64,000 nucleotides of DNA from Girardinichthys multiradiatus (GCF_021462225.1 NC_061815.1:51390873-51454872); one strand, 5' to 3'. Shown: positions 9,916 to 20,868, numbered from the stretch's first letter. Translations and numbers: made by a program. The notes: generated by a model from the sequence alone, not told the origin.

Positions 9916-11480
9916 TCACAGTAAACAGACTCATTATTCATCTGATTAACTGCAGCTGCTAGACTCAATTAGCAAATTTGAGCCTTTTTGTGACAAATTC
10001 AAACACACTGAAGGATTTTCCACATGAAAAGAGCATGCCAGACCATGCAAGAGCATTTCAATCAGACTTAAGTCCAGACTTTGACTAGACCGCTCAGAAA
10101 CCTTTATTGTTTTTATGTTTTTGGACCATTCAGACTTGTTCTTCCTGGTGAGATTTTGATTATTGTTCTGCTGCTGAACCAAAGTGTTGCTTCTGCTTCA
10201 GGTCACAAACTAATTTTCTTCTAAAGAGCCAAATTCATGGTTTCATTAATTATAGAGAGTCTTTCCGATCCTGAAGCGACAAAGCAGCCCAGACCATCAC
10301 ACTACCACCACTATGTTTGACTGTAGCTATGATGTTCTGTTTCTGAAGTGCTGTTTGTTTAACATCAGATGTAACGAGACCAACACCTTCCAAAAATGTC
10401 CACTTAATCTTAGTCAGTGTACAGAATATTTTCCCTAAATATCAAGGGAATTTCTGCCATGTCTCTCTTTCCTATTGTTAAATCATAACCTCTGACCTTA
10501 ACTGAGGCAGTGAGGCCTGCAGAGCTTTAGATTTTCTTCATGGTTCTTCTATAAACTCCTGGATGAGTCTTCGGTGAGCTCTTGAAGTAATCTTGGTAGG
10601 TCAACCTCTCCTGGGAAGGTTCTCCACTGTTCAATGATTTTTTCATGTGTGGATAATAGATCTCACTGAAGTTCTCTGGAGTCCAAGAACTTTACAGATG
10701 TCTTTGTAACCCTTTCAGACTGATATGTCAATGACGTTTGCCCCTTTACCATCAGTACCTACTCTACTCTATTCGGGTCGGTTCTGAACAGTTTGGTTCT
10801 TTTTCCATTACAGTTGTGTACCATCTCAATGTGGGTGGCATCGTCATAGCAAGGCTGTCCCACAGTCCAAAAAATTAATGCGAGGTGATTTTTAGAGACA
10901 CAGATGGAGGACTTGCTGCTCTTTGGCAGCTGTTGGAATCAGAGAGAATGATCTAGAGAAGAACAAAAACAAAGCATCTGGATCAATATAGGGCAGAGAG
11001 GGAAGCCATGGAGCAGCGCCAGCTAGAGGAGGTATGAGGGTAAGCTAACGCTACCTAAGACTAGCTTGCTATAGTAGTTATATCCACAGTAAGCCCAGCG
11101 TACAACGATTTATTGGTTGAAGATATTAGTTATTACAATATGCTGTGACTAGTGACTCCGCCCCCTACCCAATCAGGGGCCTACATAGTAATGGTTCCAT
11201 GCAACTATCATTAATGGAAAAGCCTAAAAGTAGAGCTGTACCCAACCACCCTGAGTAGGGACTATTGGAGCATTTGTTTCTGACGCTCTTAAGATCCAGG
11301 CATGAATGCTACTGTTTGAGATGCTTTCGCCTACTTCATGTTGTCAGACAGGTTCTATTCAGGTGATTAGTTGATTCTACAAGTCTTGGTTTGGCTACTA
11401 TAATTTAACCAAACATGTTCACAGTTAAATCATGGTTCAGGAAGAAACAAATCGTGAATTAACTGTAGCAAATTAATCTA
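9915..11480 (-). mobile_element. Tc1-like DNA transposon relic, split by a nested insertion
   Basis: Read on the minus strand, the transposase remnant shows GGSVMVWAAL (about 10315-10280), matching the VWG motif downstream of the first catalytic aspartate. Further on, the 78-codon frame 10182-9946 contains SEWSKNIKTIKVSERSSQSL then DLSLIEMLLHGLA, a degraded version of the third acidic motif region (WPSQSPDLNPIE). The N-terminal end lies at 10730-10400 and the 5' flank at about 11270-11480. The two are separated by a block of about 530 bp that is absent from the family. Many stops and frameshifts are present. The ends are not fixed by inverted repeats. Confidence 0.75.
10738..11268. mobile_element. 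MITE-like element nested in the Tc1 relic
   Basis: Interrupts the Tc1-like sequence between ...GTCAATGACGTTT and GCATTTGTTTCTGA.... The left end, AGTACCTACTCTACTC...TTTTTCCATTA, and the inverted right end, AGTCCCTACTCAGGGTGG...TTTTCCATTA, are imperfect inverted repeats. No coding sequence is present. The central part (about 10928-11065) reappears near 63740-63900. The terminal style (a TTCCATTA block just inside a pyrimidine-rich end) recalls PIF/Harbinger-type MITEs, but the superfamily is not established. Confidence 0.6.
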
Positions 11481-13800
11481 TGGTGCTACACGTGGTGGTA
11501 GAGGTTGGAACCCATATACGGAGGCTACAGTTCGCTACGCATGTCTCCCCTTCTCTCCACCCTGCTTCCTGTTTGCTTACTTTAAAAAAATAACAAAAAT
11601 AAAGACCACCAGTGCTGCAAAAAAAAAAATTAAACCATCATCTAAAAACGTTTTTGTATTTATTCTGGTTGAGGAACGAATATTGTTCAAAAATATCTTT
11701 GTATTTATGTACATCCAGTGTTTTTACAAAAACAGAAGGCCTAGAGGGAATTACTGCAGATGTGCCTGGTTTCTATCTGTGTCCATCAGCTGGTCTCAGC
11801 TAACAGCATTCTGTAGCGCCGCCCTGGAGGTAAAAGTCTACACTGCTTTTGATGGCTAACGAGAGATCTTTTAAGGTTCCTCAGGTGAGTTTCTGATTGG
11901 TTGAGTCCAGGAAGATTCAGAAACAAAGAACTGTGGAAACTATTTCCATTTCATATACCCTTTATTTAATAAGACGATTGAGAACCAGCCCTCATTTGCA
12001 AAAAGCATTTCGCAATCGACTCAGAACCAGGAATAAACAACCTTGAGATTCGGTTGCGGTTTTTTATTTTTGTGTAACTTTACATTTTTCTGTGTCCCCC
12101 TCCAACATTTGTTCACCTTTAATAACTTTCCTGAAAGACATTTTCTTTTGCATACAACCTGATTTTGAATTCAATAGTTATTAACCACCATGACCTCCAA
12201 TAACCTGGACCAGAACCACAAGACTCCCAACTTCAGTGACCAACCAGCTAAAACAACAGCTGCTTGTGGCGACAGTCTGTTTTAGATCGGTTTGTGTTTT
12301 CTTTGGAAAGTAGACATTCAGTTGATTATTAGTAAATGTCAGTCTTGGTTGTTCTGGTTACTTGCTACCACTGGTTTTGCTGATTGTCTTAGTGGAAATA
12401 TTATCATCTGTGGTTGATGCTACATCAGTTTAAATTCTGAGAAACAAAGATATCTCCTGATTCTTCAATCAGAAGAAAGATGGTACATTGGAGAAGGGAA
12501 ATGTATCTCTTGGATTTATTCTGATAGACTGTGAGTGCGATCAGTTTATAAAACCTTCAGAATAGCTTAATCATGGTATACTCATAATTATGGTACAAAG
12601 CCAGAACAGCATATTATTTATCATGAATGAAGGCAAATAAGAACCATCCCTGGACCGGTAGCTGGTAGAAGAACCCTGATTGGGTAATCAGCCAAAGCTA
12701 ATCCATCTCACAGATACCATCACTCATTACAATGCACTGAATCTGTCTGTGCATGTAAAACCTTCATTATACACCTACCTTCCTCTTATCAAGCCTCCAT
12801 TCTCGCCAGAACATTCTTCAAGCTGCAGACCTGCAACAAATAAACTCTACAATGAGTGTTTGGTGTCTGCTCCAGAGTCGATGTTCAAAAAGACAAACAT
12901 GGCATCCAGCAGGTGTTCAGAACAGCTGGACTCTCCTGGTTTTGTCAAAAAATATCCTGCTAACTGAAGGAGTGAACCAAGATGTTGTCCTAGATGGAGA
13001 TAAATCTGATTCAGTTTTGAAGTTCTTTGGGTTTTTCTGGTGACAATTGTTATAACATTTTATTTCACCTCTAGTTTTCCATTGACTCACAGATGTTCTG
13101 AACTTTGCTGATAAATGAGGCTGATATAAAAGTGAACATTTCTTCTCATCTTCATCACTTTAACTGTGTGCGAACATGGAGCGCAGGGATTGGGAGGAAA
13201 CGTCGGCTCCCTTAGTCCAGCCTGTCATTCTTAAACCTGAAGTTTTCTCAGAGACCCTCAGGGCCTCAGAGAGCAGCACTCCGATGCTAATCCTATTGTC
13301 AATCTGAGCGTTGAGGAGGTGGTTCTGTCCTCTGCAGGAATGCTCTGACCTCTGTCCACTGAGGGAGTGTACAGCCCACTAATTCGTCTATTGACAGACT
13401 GACCAGCTGTGGCTGCTTCTGCATGTTAATGAGTTAAATGCAGATAGACTTCAGCAGGACAAACAGTCAATAGGATCCACCTCAGTCAGTCCAGAACACT
13501 ACATGGTATTTCATACATTTTCTATCAAGTTTCCTGATAAATGTCACCTCCATCATGAAAAACTGCAGGATCTAAAGATCTTATTTGCTTTGCTTCTCTA
13601 GTTAATAAAACATCACACTAAAAGACAGAGGTCCTGTCGTCAGTTTACTTTTACATCTCATTCAATGCAGCCAAAGTCAGATTTTCAGTGTTTTATCTGA
13701 TCAGTTTATTTCTGCTCATCTTCCATCAGTTCCTGTATATTCATTGGAATGGGAAATGTGTAGATATAGATGAAGGAAAAATACAATAATTAGATAATTT
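11481..13800. other. unassigned, mostly unique non-coding DNA
   Basis: Nothing is recognised as a gene. There is a short A-rich run at 11580-11640. About 13150-13420 is repeat-poor with balanced composition and may be conserved non-coding DNA. The 95-codon frame at 12680-12967 has no recognisable domain. Confidence 0.4.
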
Positions 13801-13807
13801 CCAGCAG

Positions 13808-13841
13808 GAAATGAGGCCTTTATGCTTAAAGGCCTCATTTC
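13808..13841. other. perfect 15-bp hairpin
   Basis: Two 15-nt arms pair perfectly around the loop TGCT. The 5' arm starts GAAATGAGGCC. The stem contains AGGCCT. No U-run follows on either strand. Function unknown. Confidence 0.8.
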
Positions 13842-14385
13842 ACTACCATGAACCTATTTCATAATTTTGGGTATTTTTGACCAAGAAAATAAGATCTGGA
13901 GATCTTCCACAGGTTATGCTGCCCACTGTTATTCAGGTTTTAACATGTACGTATGACAGCTTAGTGGCTTCCTGCCAAAATGTGAACAAGGTGAGCTACA
14001 GCCAGGATATTGCAAGCATCTTCCTCAGAGACAGAAGGAGGGCAATAAAACGGATGTTAATGCTGTCGTCAGAATATATGAGGGGCCGTATGTACCACAA
14101 AACCTGGAAGATCAAGATGACTGAGCAGCTGACTGAGCAGCTGACTGAGCAGCTGACTGCCAGCCAGCCTGGTTTGTCAGATTTGTTTTCATTGGAAGTA
14201 ATTTTGGTTATGTGACATGAAATAGGTCATTTTCTGATGTTAAGAAATTTGTTTTCTGCAAAGTCTTTATGTTTACAGACTTTGTTATTATTATTTTAAT
14301 TGATAATTTTACACACGCTAATGTAGACAAACAACATATTTGAGCAGCAGTGGTATTTTACTGCCTGCTCCTCAAGAATACGGAT
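13842..14385. other. non-coding DNA with a short tandem repeat
   Basis: A 112-codon open frame (13877-14215, plus) carries no recognised domain. Its reading TEQLTEQLTEQL comes from three exact copies of a 12-bp unit GACTGAGCAGCT at 14119-14154. I do not call it a gene. Confidence 0.5.
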
Positions 14386-14644
14386 CGTTGGTTACGTACT
14401 GTAACCCCAGATTCTATGAGTATAGGCGCAGTCGGTATATCCTGTCGCGCGCGGCGCAGCACTGAAAACCTTAGTCCACGCCCACCTGCTGTGTGGGCCC
14501 CACCCCGGTCCGTATAAATTACGGTGAGACTGGACAAACGGCTCCCAAATAGCTTTTTTCTTCAGCCATTCAGGGACCAGTGAGGCCCAGAGCTTAAAGG
14601 GCTGCGCCTATACTCATAGAATCTGGGGTTACAGGTAACCAACG
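14386..14644. repeat. inverted repeat at the DIRS terminus
   Basis: Arms 14386-14431 (CGTTGGTTACGTACTGTAAC at the tip) and 14602-14644 are inverted copies. They contain a shared CCCAGATTCTATGAGTATAG core and differ by a short indel (GTACTG against CTG). The 170-bp centre contains GTCCGTATAAATTACGG. Confidence 0.88.
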
Positions 14645-15203
14645 TTCTATTTCGTATAGGCTTCGCCCTTTAAGGCTATCGCTAGTGGGTTAAAGGCGAA
14701 GCAGGATGTAGTCTATGCCTCACTGGGTCCATCCAGACCACAACTGAACATCTGCTCGCCTAATGACACCAAATATCAGCCTTCTGTAAGCGTAATTACG
14801 CACTCCAAGCGTCTTGCGCATCACAATGAACAGAGAAAATATCTCTGGTCAGGGAAAGGCTGAGATAACAGACCTGCTGCTGTAATAGGAAAACGAAGGT
14901 TACGAACTGTAACAGTGTAACGATGAGCAGAGCAGGTCAAAAATCTCCATGAGGGACGTGGAGACAGATCAGCAGCTGGATCATGCGTAATGATGCAGCA
15001 GAACAACCTCGTGGGCCACAGACAACACAACAGAGGAGAATAACCTCTGTTCACACGGAGGCTTAATGAAATACAGCCACAGTGACAATAACATCATAAG
15101 TCACGATCAGTGGCTGATAATAATATTACGACACCCTGCGTCTGCATGCAGGAAGGGTGACGAAATAACAGTCATTCTGTCAGAACCCTGAGAACAGAAT
15201 GAG

Positions 15204-15896
15204 TCATGGAGAAACCTGACACATCTTGCAGGTAGAAACGAATAAATGAGCATGGAGAAGACCATGAGGCTGCTGTGCAGATGTCCTCCACGCAGTGGCC
15301 TCCTCTTCAGAGTTATGAGGAGGAGGATAAAAACCATCCAGAGTTATCACTCTCGATCTGAATGAACTCGTGATGCTTTTAGGTGTAAAAGCAGGGTTAG
15401 GATGCAGCACAGCTGAGCTGCCGTCGGCTTGTATTCTGAGACATGAAGGAGCGACAGAGAGCGCAGATAAATCGCTCAGTCTCTTTGCAGATGTCAGAGG
15501 TAACAGCAGGGCTGTTTTAAAAGACATAAATTTTAGTGGAGCCTGATCTAAGGGCTCAAATGGGGCTTTAACCAGTGCGCGCAGGACGAGCGCTAAATCC
15601 CACTGAGGGACTAGGGGGCGTGACACGGGTCTGTGTCTACGTACACCCCGCAGAAAACGCTTCATCAGCGGGCGGTTAAAAACCTTTCTGTCACCAAAAC
15701 CCTCATGACAGGAGGAAATAGCTGCAGCATAAGTTTTAATGGTGCTGAAAGCTAAATTTCTGTTCATCAGCTGCTGGAGGAATGACAGCACGCAGCCTAA
15801 TGGACATGAAAAAGGCTCCACGCCTTTCTCTGCGCACCAGCACTGAAAAGCTGATGCGTATGACGCTGTGGTAGAGGCGGATTGGGCACACCACAT
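15204..15896 (-). pseudogene. DIRS tyrosine recombinase, C-terminally truncated
   Basis: A 230-codon open frame. Residues 1-100 form the alpha-helical core-binding part (SFLQQLMNRNLAFSTIKTYA, about residues 38-57, is the recognisable hallmark). The catalytic domain begins near residue 100, and the first active-site arginine is Arg139 in LTSAKRLSDLSAL. The H-x-x-R and tyrosine part expected another 150 residues on is not in frame; the protein runs into unrelated sequence after about residue 190. In intact DIRS elements this enzyme joins a circular DNA copy into the genome without target duplication. It lies just downstream of the pol remnant, as usual for DIRS. The start chosen is the first in-frame ATG and probably lies inside a longer original frame. 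Confidence 0.85.
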
Positions 15897-15917
15897 CGTG
15901 CGGGAGACCCAGCCTTT

Positions 15918-16790
15918 CTAAGCGCTCCCGTTCAGCGGCCAGACCCAGAGACGCTGACCTAACTCTGGGACGCTCCTGATCGCCCCTCCCGCCTGGAGGA
16001 GTGGATCCTTTCTCCACGGCAGCTGCCACGGGCGACCTGACACCAGCTGCTGCAGCCTCGGAAACCATGGCGCACTTTTGCGCTCGGGGGCTACGAGAAT
16101 CACTGAGAGCTGTTCCTCTCGGATTCGATCCAGGAGCCGCGGGATCAGCGGAACTGGTGGAAAGGCATAAAGGAGCGTTTTCGGCCACGGGCTGTGAGCA
16201 AAGGCGTCCACTCCTAACGGTGGATCCTCCCGTGGGCTCAGTGAGAACCACAACTGGCATTGTGCGTTCTCCCGTGTGGCGAAAAGATCCAATGCTGCTT
16301 TCCCAAATCTGCTCCAGATCTGAACAATCAGCTCGGGGTGGAGACTCCAGTCCCCGGGACGAGGACCACCTCTGGACATGATGTCCGCTCCTCTGTTCAG
16401 GACGCCGGGGATGTACACAGCTCTGATGGAGAGCAGGTTCATGCGCGCCCAGCACAGCAGCCGCCTGGAAATGTTTAGCAGCTGAGCCGAGCGCACACCT
16501 CCCTGGCGATTTATGTAGGCTGCTGCCACTCTGTTGTCTGTGTGGATCAGAACATGCTGATCCTGCAGCAGAGGAGCAAAATGCTGTGTCACCTTCCACA
16601 CTGTGAGAAGCTCCAGCACGTTTATGTGGAGAGACATGTGGTCTGGCCACTGTGCTCCCATCCTTCTGAGACTGACACGTTCCTCGCCATCCCGACAGTG
16701 ACATGCGTCAGTGTTCACAGACGCATGTCTGTGAACACTGAGACGTGTGACGCCGGTCTGCTGAGGGGAACTCCCTCTGACAGGATGCGG
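15918..16790 (-). pseudogene. DIRS pol remnant: RNase H domain and downstream linker
   Basis: The open frame covers 312 codons (16856-15918). Residues from about 60 on match the DIRS RNase H region: a tryptophan-rich GAQWPDHMSLHINVLELL with acidic Glu82, then HVLIHTDNRVAAAYINRQGG with Asp107. Further on come a VYIPGVLNRGADIMSR segment and DLFATRENAQC, the conserved block linking RNase H to the recombinase frame in DIRS. The first 25 or so residues come from the telomere-type repeat and flanking DNA, not from the element. The reverse transcriptase (YMDD-type) domain is absent. An overlapping 322-codon frame at 15736-16704 is a shadow. Confidence 0.87.
16708..16741. other. perfect 15-bp hairpin inside the DIRS pol remnant
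   Basis: Two 15-nt arms (5' arm TCAGTGTTCACAGAC) pair perfectly around GCAT. It lies at codons about 38-50 of the RNase H frame. Confidence 0.8.
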
Positions 16791-16808
16791 GGATTTCCCC
16801 AGTGGGCC

Positions 16809-16827
16809 AGGGTTAGGGTTAGGGTTA
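16809..16827. repeat. interstitial telomere-type repeat
   Basis: Three tandem AGGGTT hexamers plus one base, the vertebrate telomere repeat, at the junction where DIRS homology stops. Confidence 0.9.
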
Positions 16828-16867
16828 CTTTTGCAACTTTGACCAATGAAAGGCAAGTAAATCTCTA

Positions 16868-17250
16868 AAACCAGACTCCCACTTCCTCTTTTTTATTATA
16901 CTTTTTTTAACCGTGTCCTGTCCATCAGAGTAGCTCAGAATTGTGCCAAGAAGAAGCCCAAAAGATTTACTTTCACAAGTGGAGCATTACAGCTAACACT
17001 TTAAAGCTCTGGTTGATATTCATGAAAAGAAACTTTATTAGAAAATGCTATTGGATTATTTCAATCGTTACAGACATGGAGACAGAAATGAAAAGGAAAC
17101 AAATAAGAAGCATCAAAGAGAGAGAGGTGGGGCAAAAAGGAAAAGGGGAGAGAAGGAGAAAAAATGGAGGCGAGAAAGAAGGATGAAGAGAATACAAGAT
17201 AACCCCCTTCTTGCTTCTACACCTGCAGAAACGTTCATATTACCAACGTT
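16868..17250 (-). mobile_element. repeat B, 3' part, inverted copy
   Basis: Reverse complement of 8490-8801: the GAAGAAGCCC, TTTACTTTCACAAGTGGAGC and GGAGAGAAGG purine tract blocks occur in the same order. It includes an AATAAA-type signal on the minus strand. It lies between the telomere-type hexamers and the C/A-skewed block. The upstream half of the repeat is not recognisable. Confidence 0.65.
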
Positions 17251-17389
17251 TTTACCGAAACGTACTTGGTATTTATGAATGCAAGATGTATTTAGTGGTA
17301 AATGCGGCTCAATAGAGAACATTTGTGTATCTGTTAACACCTGAATCTAAACACCTGTGGGTTTGAGTGTGAGCGCGCTTGTTTATACA
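17251..17389. other. unassigned spacer
   Basis: Short stretch between repeat B and the skewed block, with nothing recognised. Confidence 0.4.
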
Positions 17390-18512
17390 AGGTTTCTCCA
17401 TAAAAATATGCAATAGTGAGTGTGAGGAACCACAGACCTGCCGCCCCTGGACCTGGGAAAGATACGGAGGAGACCCGAGCCACAGACATCCGAAGGGCAG
17501 AGCACAAGAACCCCAGGAGAACCACCGCCGTGACTACTGTAACCCCTCCAGAGAAGAGCAGGGGAGAGTCCCAGGAGAACCACCCAGCAGCCACAGTGCA
17601 GAAGCCCCAGGGAGCTACAGCGACAAGCCCACAGGTCCCGCTGGCAGGGGTCTATGCCAGAGCAGATCCAGCTATGGACCCCGAGACCCCGGGACATATC
17701 ACTCCCCAAGCAGAGGCCCGACAGAGCCCAGGGGACCAGGCCCCGGCAAGCAGCCACCGGGAGTGAGTCAGCACACACCAAAGCACGCAGCCCGGATACG
17801 GAGAACCACAAGTACTCCAGTGGGCAGAGACACCAACCACCGGCAGGTAGTGTGGCGGGGAAGAAAATGAGCCCCACATTTGATGGGGTGCCTAAACTGA
17901 TCCAGGAGAGGGAGCACCTGAGCGACCCCATTCCGGACCCCCCGCCCCGAATCCAGTCCCCAACGACCTCCATCCTCATCTGAAGAGGGGGCCATGTACA
18001 AAAGAAGGGTCTACATGGTCCAAACTAGCCCGCCACCCAGAGCTGCCACAGAATAAAATAGTCCCAACTCCCCAATGAATTCCGATCCCAACCCCATGAG
18101 CCCCCCACCCCCAGTGAAGACCAGCATGAATTTCCCCACAGGGCCAGCCCCAACCAGGAAACAAATATCAAACACATGCTCCCAAAACCCAAAAGCCATG
18201 AATCCCCTCCCCACAGAACATGGGCACACCCACACAGGTAAGCTTCATCCCCGAAAAGACGACGAAGCAAGACCCACACAGCGCGAGCTCCACAAACAGC
18301 CCCGCTCCAAGCACCCCCGCTGCGTTCTGCCCCCACCACACAGCATACCGCGACGACAAGGCAAGGCCCCTGCGCAACACCACCCCAGCCCCTGCCCACA
18401 GGCGCAACAGGGCAGACACTATCGAGCACTAAGCCCACAACGGAACCCCCCACCCCACACCAAGATGGGACAAACTCACCCGACAAGAGGTCCCTGGCCA
18501 GTGGCAAGCTTC
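17390..18512. repeat. C/A-skewed, GC-rich low-complexity block
   Basis: About 1.1 kb in which the plus strand is dominated by C, A and G with very little T. Typical strings are CCCCAGGAGAACCACC and CCCCGCCCCGAATCCAG. Because T is scarce, plus-strand stops are rare, and because A is common, minus-strand frames contain few in-frame TAA/TGA. Both strands therefore show open frames of 110-198 codons, which is a composition effect. It does not look like a host exon, and probably belongs to a dispersed fish repeat. Family unknown. Confidence 0.6.
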
Positions 18513-19084
18513 CTCTTAAATATATGAGCTTAAAAAAATAAAATGAGGCAAGGAAGGTTTAAATGACAGAAAAGTGTTTTTAACTATGTTTGTACATTTT
18601 AAAGCTTCTTACATTCATGTTCATTTATATTTAGGAGATTGATTTTAATTCAGGTAGTAATATTACTTTTCATAAAAATAAACCCCTGTAACATATAATC
18701 AATTTGTGCTGGGTTGCATTTAAACACAGTTTGTTGTCTGACTGCTGTCTGCAATGTTCAACGTTTACACGAAAGCAACCAAACGTGGACCAAAAGATCC
18801 AAATGAACTCAGGGTCTTGTGACAACACCAACTTATTGCTCCTTTGGACTCCTAGTCTCCTCTCCTGGTTTATCCTAGATGGAGCTTTTTCCATAAATAT
18901 TTTAGGCTGAGTTTTCTGCTGCAGTCTCTCCGCAAAGCACAAGGAAACCAAAGAAAAGCGAGAACAATATTTAAGATGTTGATCCTGTCAGACTTCTCTG
19001 AGGAGCTCGATCCAAAGTTCACAAAAGCCTTCATGTTTATGAGAAGCTAGCTGAGTAAATCTCCTTTAAGCTGTAGGTTCTTCA
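18513..19084. other. unassigned non-coding DNA
   Basis: AT-rich, with nothing recognised. Short frames on both strands at 18670-18951 are mutual shadows. Confidence 0.4.
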
Positions 19085-20345
19085 TTCAATTCAAAAATTC
19101 AATTCAAAGATACTTTATTGATCCCTGAGGGGAAATTAGAAGTCCAGTACAACCCATCCAAACATACATCATGACATAAGACAAGGGGGGGTCACCGAGG
19201 CTTTGCTGCCAACTCACAGGCGCTGCCCTTGTTAGATGAGAAAAGAGGCCACATTAGGAAAGTAGAGGAAAAAAATCATATTTCACACTTGATCCTTAGC
19301 AGGATACAGTTTGAGATTGTAAAGAACCTCAGAACAAAGAAGCAACAAGTTGACAAAACAACATCATGCTGGGAACGGTGAAGGTGGTGTGAGGGGGTGC
19401 ATATGTTTATCTTGAGCATGTGTGTGTGTGTAAGTGAGTCCATGAAGCTCTGTCACAGAGGCCATTGTCCTTACGTTGGAATGTTCATCAACCAGCCACA
19501 AAGTTCTGAGCAGGTCCACAGATGTCCTCAGGGAAGGGAGGGGGCACAGGGAGCAGAGCGTCATGGTTACATAACTTCTAGGAGAAGTTGAAGATAACCA
19601 GCCATCAAGGCCGTGCAGGGGAGCCAGATTCAGAAAAACAATAATTATTTGGGTTAGACTGACTCTTAATTTTCCGTCAGCCTTTAGAGTCTCGCTGGTT
19701 CTTCTCAAAGGCGAATCCAAACAGCCAAATTCCTGGTCTTTCTGCCAGATCCGAGCGAACAACTTTCTCCAAGATTTATCCCATTTCACCCCTGAGTCCA
19801 GGAACCGCAACCTGCCTGCAATCCTGTGTAAGGATCACATCCCGTCTGCGATTCAGCTCACGTAACATCTCAGTCTGAGTGTTGATCGCTCTGAAGAGAT
19901 GTCTCGATATGCCAGGTAACCGCTGACTCCAAAAAGCAGAAATCTTGATATCAAACATCCAATTATATACACATCTTCCACATCCTCGACTGACATTATC
20001 GACAGACACACAATCCTCCACTTCTGCCAGGAGTCCATCGTGTATCCGGAGAAAAATGTTCCGTCCGGCAAGTGGGCTCTCCCGACCCCTGTCTTCTCGT
20101 CGAGAAAATTTGATCAATTGCATTGAGAGACCAGCTGACCAAATCCATATTTTGGAAGAATTTGGAAGATGTGCAAAAAGAGGCTCCAAAAAAGACAAGA
20201 CACAGAGCTGAAGCACGGCAGAAATGGGAGGGGTGCGGGAGACAGAGGAAAAGCGTCCACCTCCACCGAGAGCAGGAAAAGAGTGGGTAGGAAAGACCAG
20301 CTGACCTGACTGCGGCCCCGACACAGAATGAGGTCAGTTGAACTA
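19085..20345 (-). mobile_element. probable non-LTR retroelement 3' part, minus strand
   Basis: The minus-strand 3' end reads CCCTCAGGGATCAATAAAGT and then closes with two AATTGAAT-type repeats (19085-19110), a usual tail for fish LINEs. Upstream are two minus-strand open frames: 19776-20324 (182 codons; an Arg/Glu-rich stretch EMLRELNRRRD near its C-terminal end) and 19364-19810 (148 codons). They overlap and could be one frameshifted protein. I do not recognise a catalytic domain. It may be a degraded retroelement-borne protein or non-coding 3' sequence. Confidence 0.45.
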
Positions 20346-20439
20346 ACCCAAACCAAACATCCAGCTAGTGCCGAGAAACAGAACCACCAGTTGTATTACT
20401 CAAGTCAAGGTCGTAACCCAGCACATCAAAGTAGAAAAA

Positions 20440-20866
20440 TCCAGAGGTTGTCGCTGACAATCTCTCCATTTTGCTGATTGTTTGCGAGTGATTAAGGTTC
20501 AGTTGCAAATATTTCCCTCAGCAGATGAATGAAGCAAACCTCAGACCAGAATCAGGCTAGAGGAGAGATCAAGCTCCTGGTTTTCAGACTGATGGAGGAG
20601 GAGGATGAGGAGAGATAGCTGCTGTCAGAGGCTGAAACATGGTGGAGAAGGAGCACTGCAGCATACAGGGAAATGACTCCAGCTGCAGAGCTTTAATGGG
20701 ATTCAGTTTGTTTGGAGCTTCATTAATGTCTATTATTCAAGATCTTGGACTGGCTGCATGTTTGCAGGGTAATTGTCTTTGCTGCTTCACTAGATGTAAT
20801 AATGATCATCATACTGTGCACAAAGGAGTCATGGGAAGCACTTGGATACAACATGATTACTGAAGT
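20440..20866. promoter_or_regulatory. candidate conserved non-coding block
   Basis: Repeat-free stretch with clustered TAAT/ATTA cores (GCTTTAATGGG, TTCATTAATGTC, GTAATAATGATC) and CAGCTG-type sites just upstream of the CA repeat. No coding frame is convincing. This is a composition-based guess. Confidence 0.25.

Positions 20867-20868
<2 letters not shown>

Larger units (their letters stand above)
14386..16805 (-). mobile_element. truncated DIRS-type retroelement
   Basis: DIRS elements encode reverse transcriptase with RNase H plus a tyrosine recombinase instead of an integrase, and end in inverted repeats. Here, on the minus strand, an RNase H-containing pol remnant (16856-15918) is followed by a tyrosine recombinase remnant (15896-15204), then about 550 bp of non-coding sequence and a terminal block with a 46-bp inverted repeat (14386-14431 with 14602-14644). 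The reverse transcriptase and any gag that should lie upstream (above 16805) are missing, so the copy is 5'-truncated. Base composition is much richer in G, C and CpG than the neighbours. A second terminal block of the same type lies at 41056-41445. Confidence 0.88.

Noticed and set aside
11155..11180. GC-box and CCAAT-like motifs (TCCGCCCCCTACCCAATCAG) as a promoter
   Set aside because: They lie inside the nested MITE-like element with no downstream transcription unit visible.
16542..16868. 108-codon plus-strand frame over the DIRS remnant
   Set aside because: It is the antisense shadow of the RNase H coding region, and contains the palindrome at 16708-16741.
17383..18527. Overlapping open frames of 110-198 codons on both strands
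   Set aside because: The block lacks T on one strand, so stop codons are rare in all frames. Both strands and several frames are open at once, which points to composition rather than a gene.
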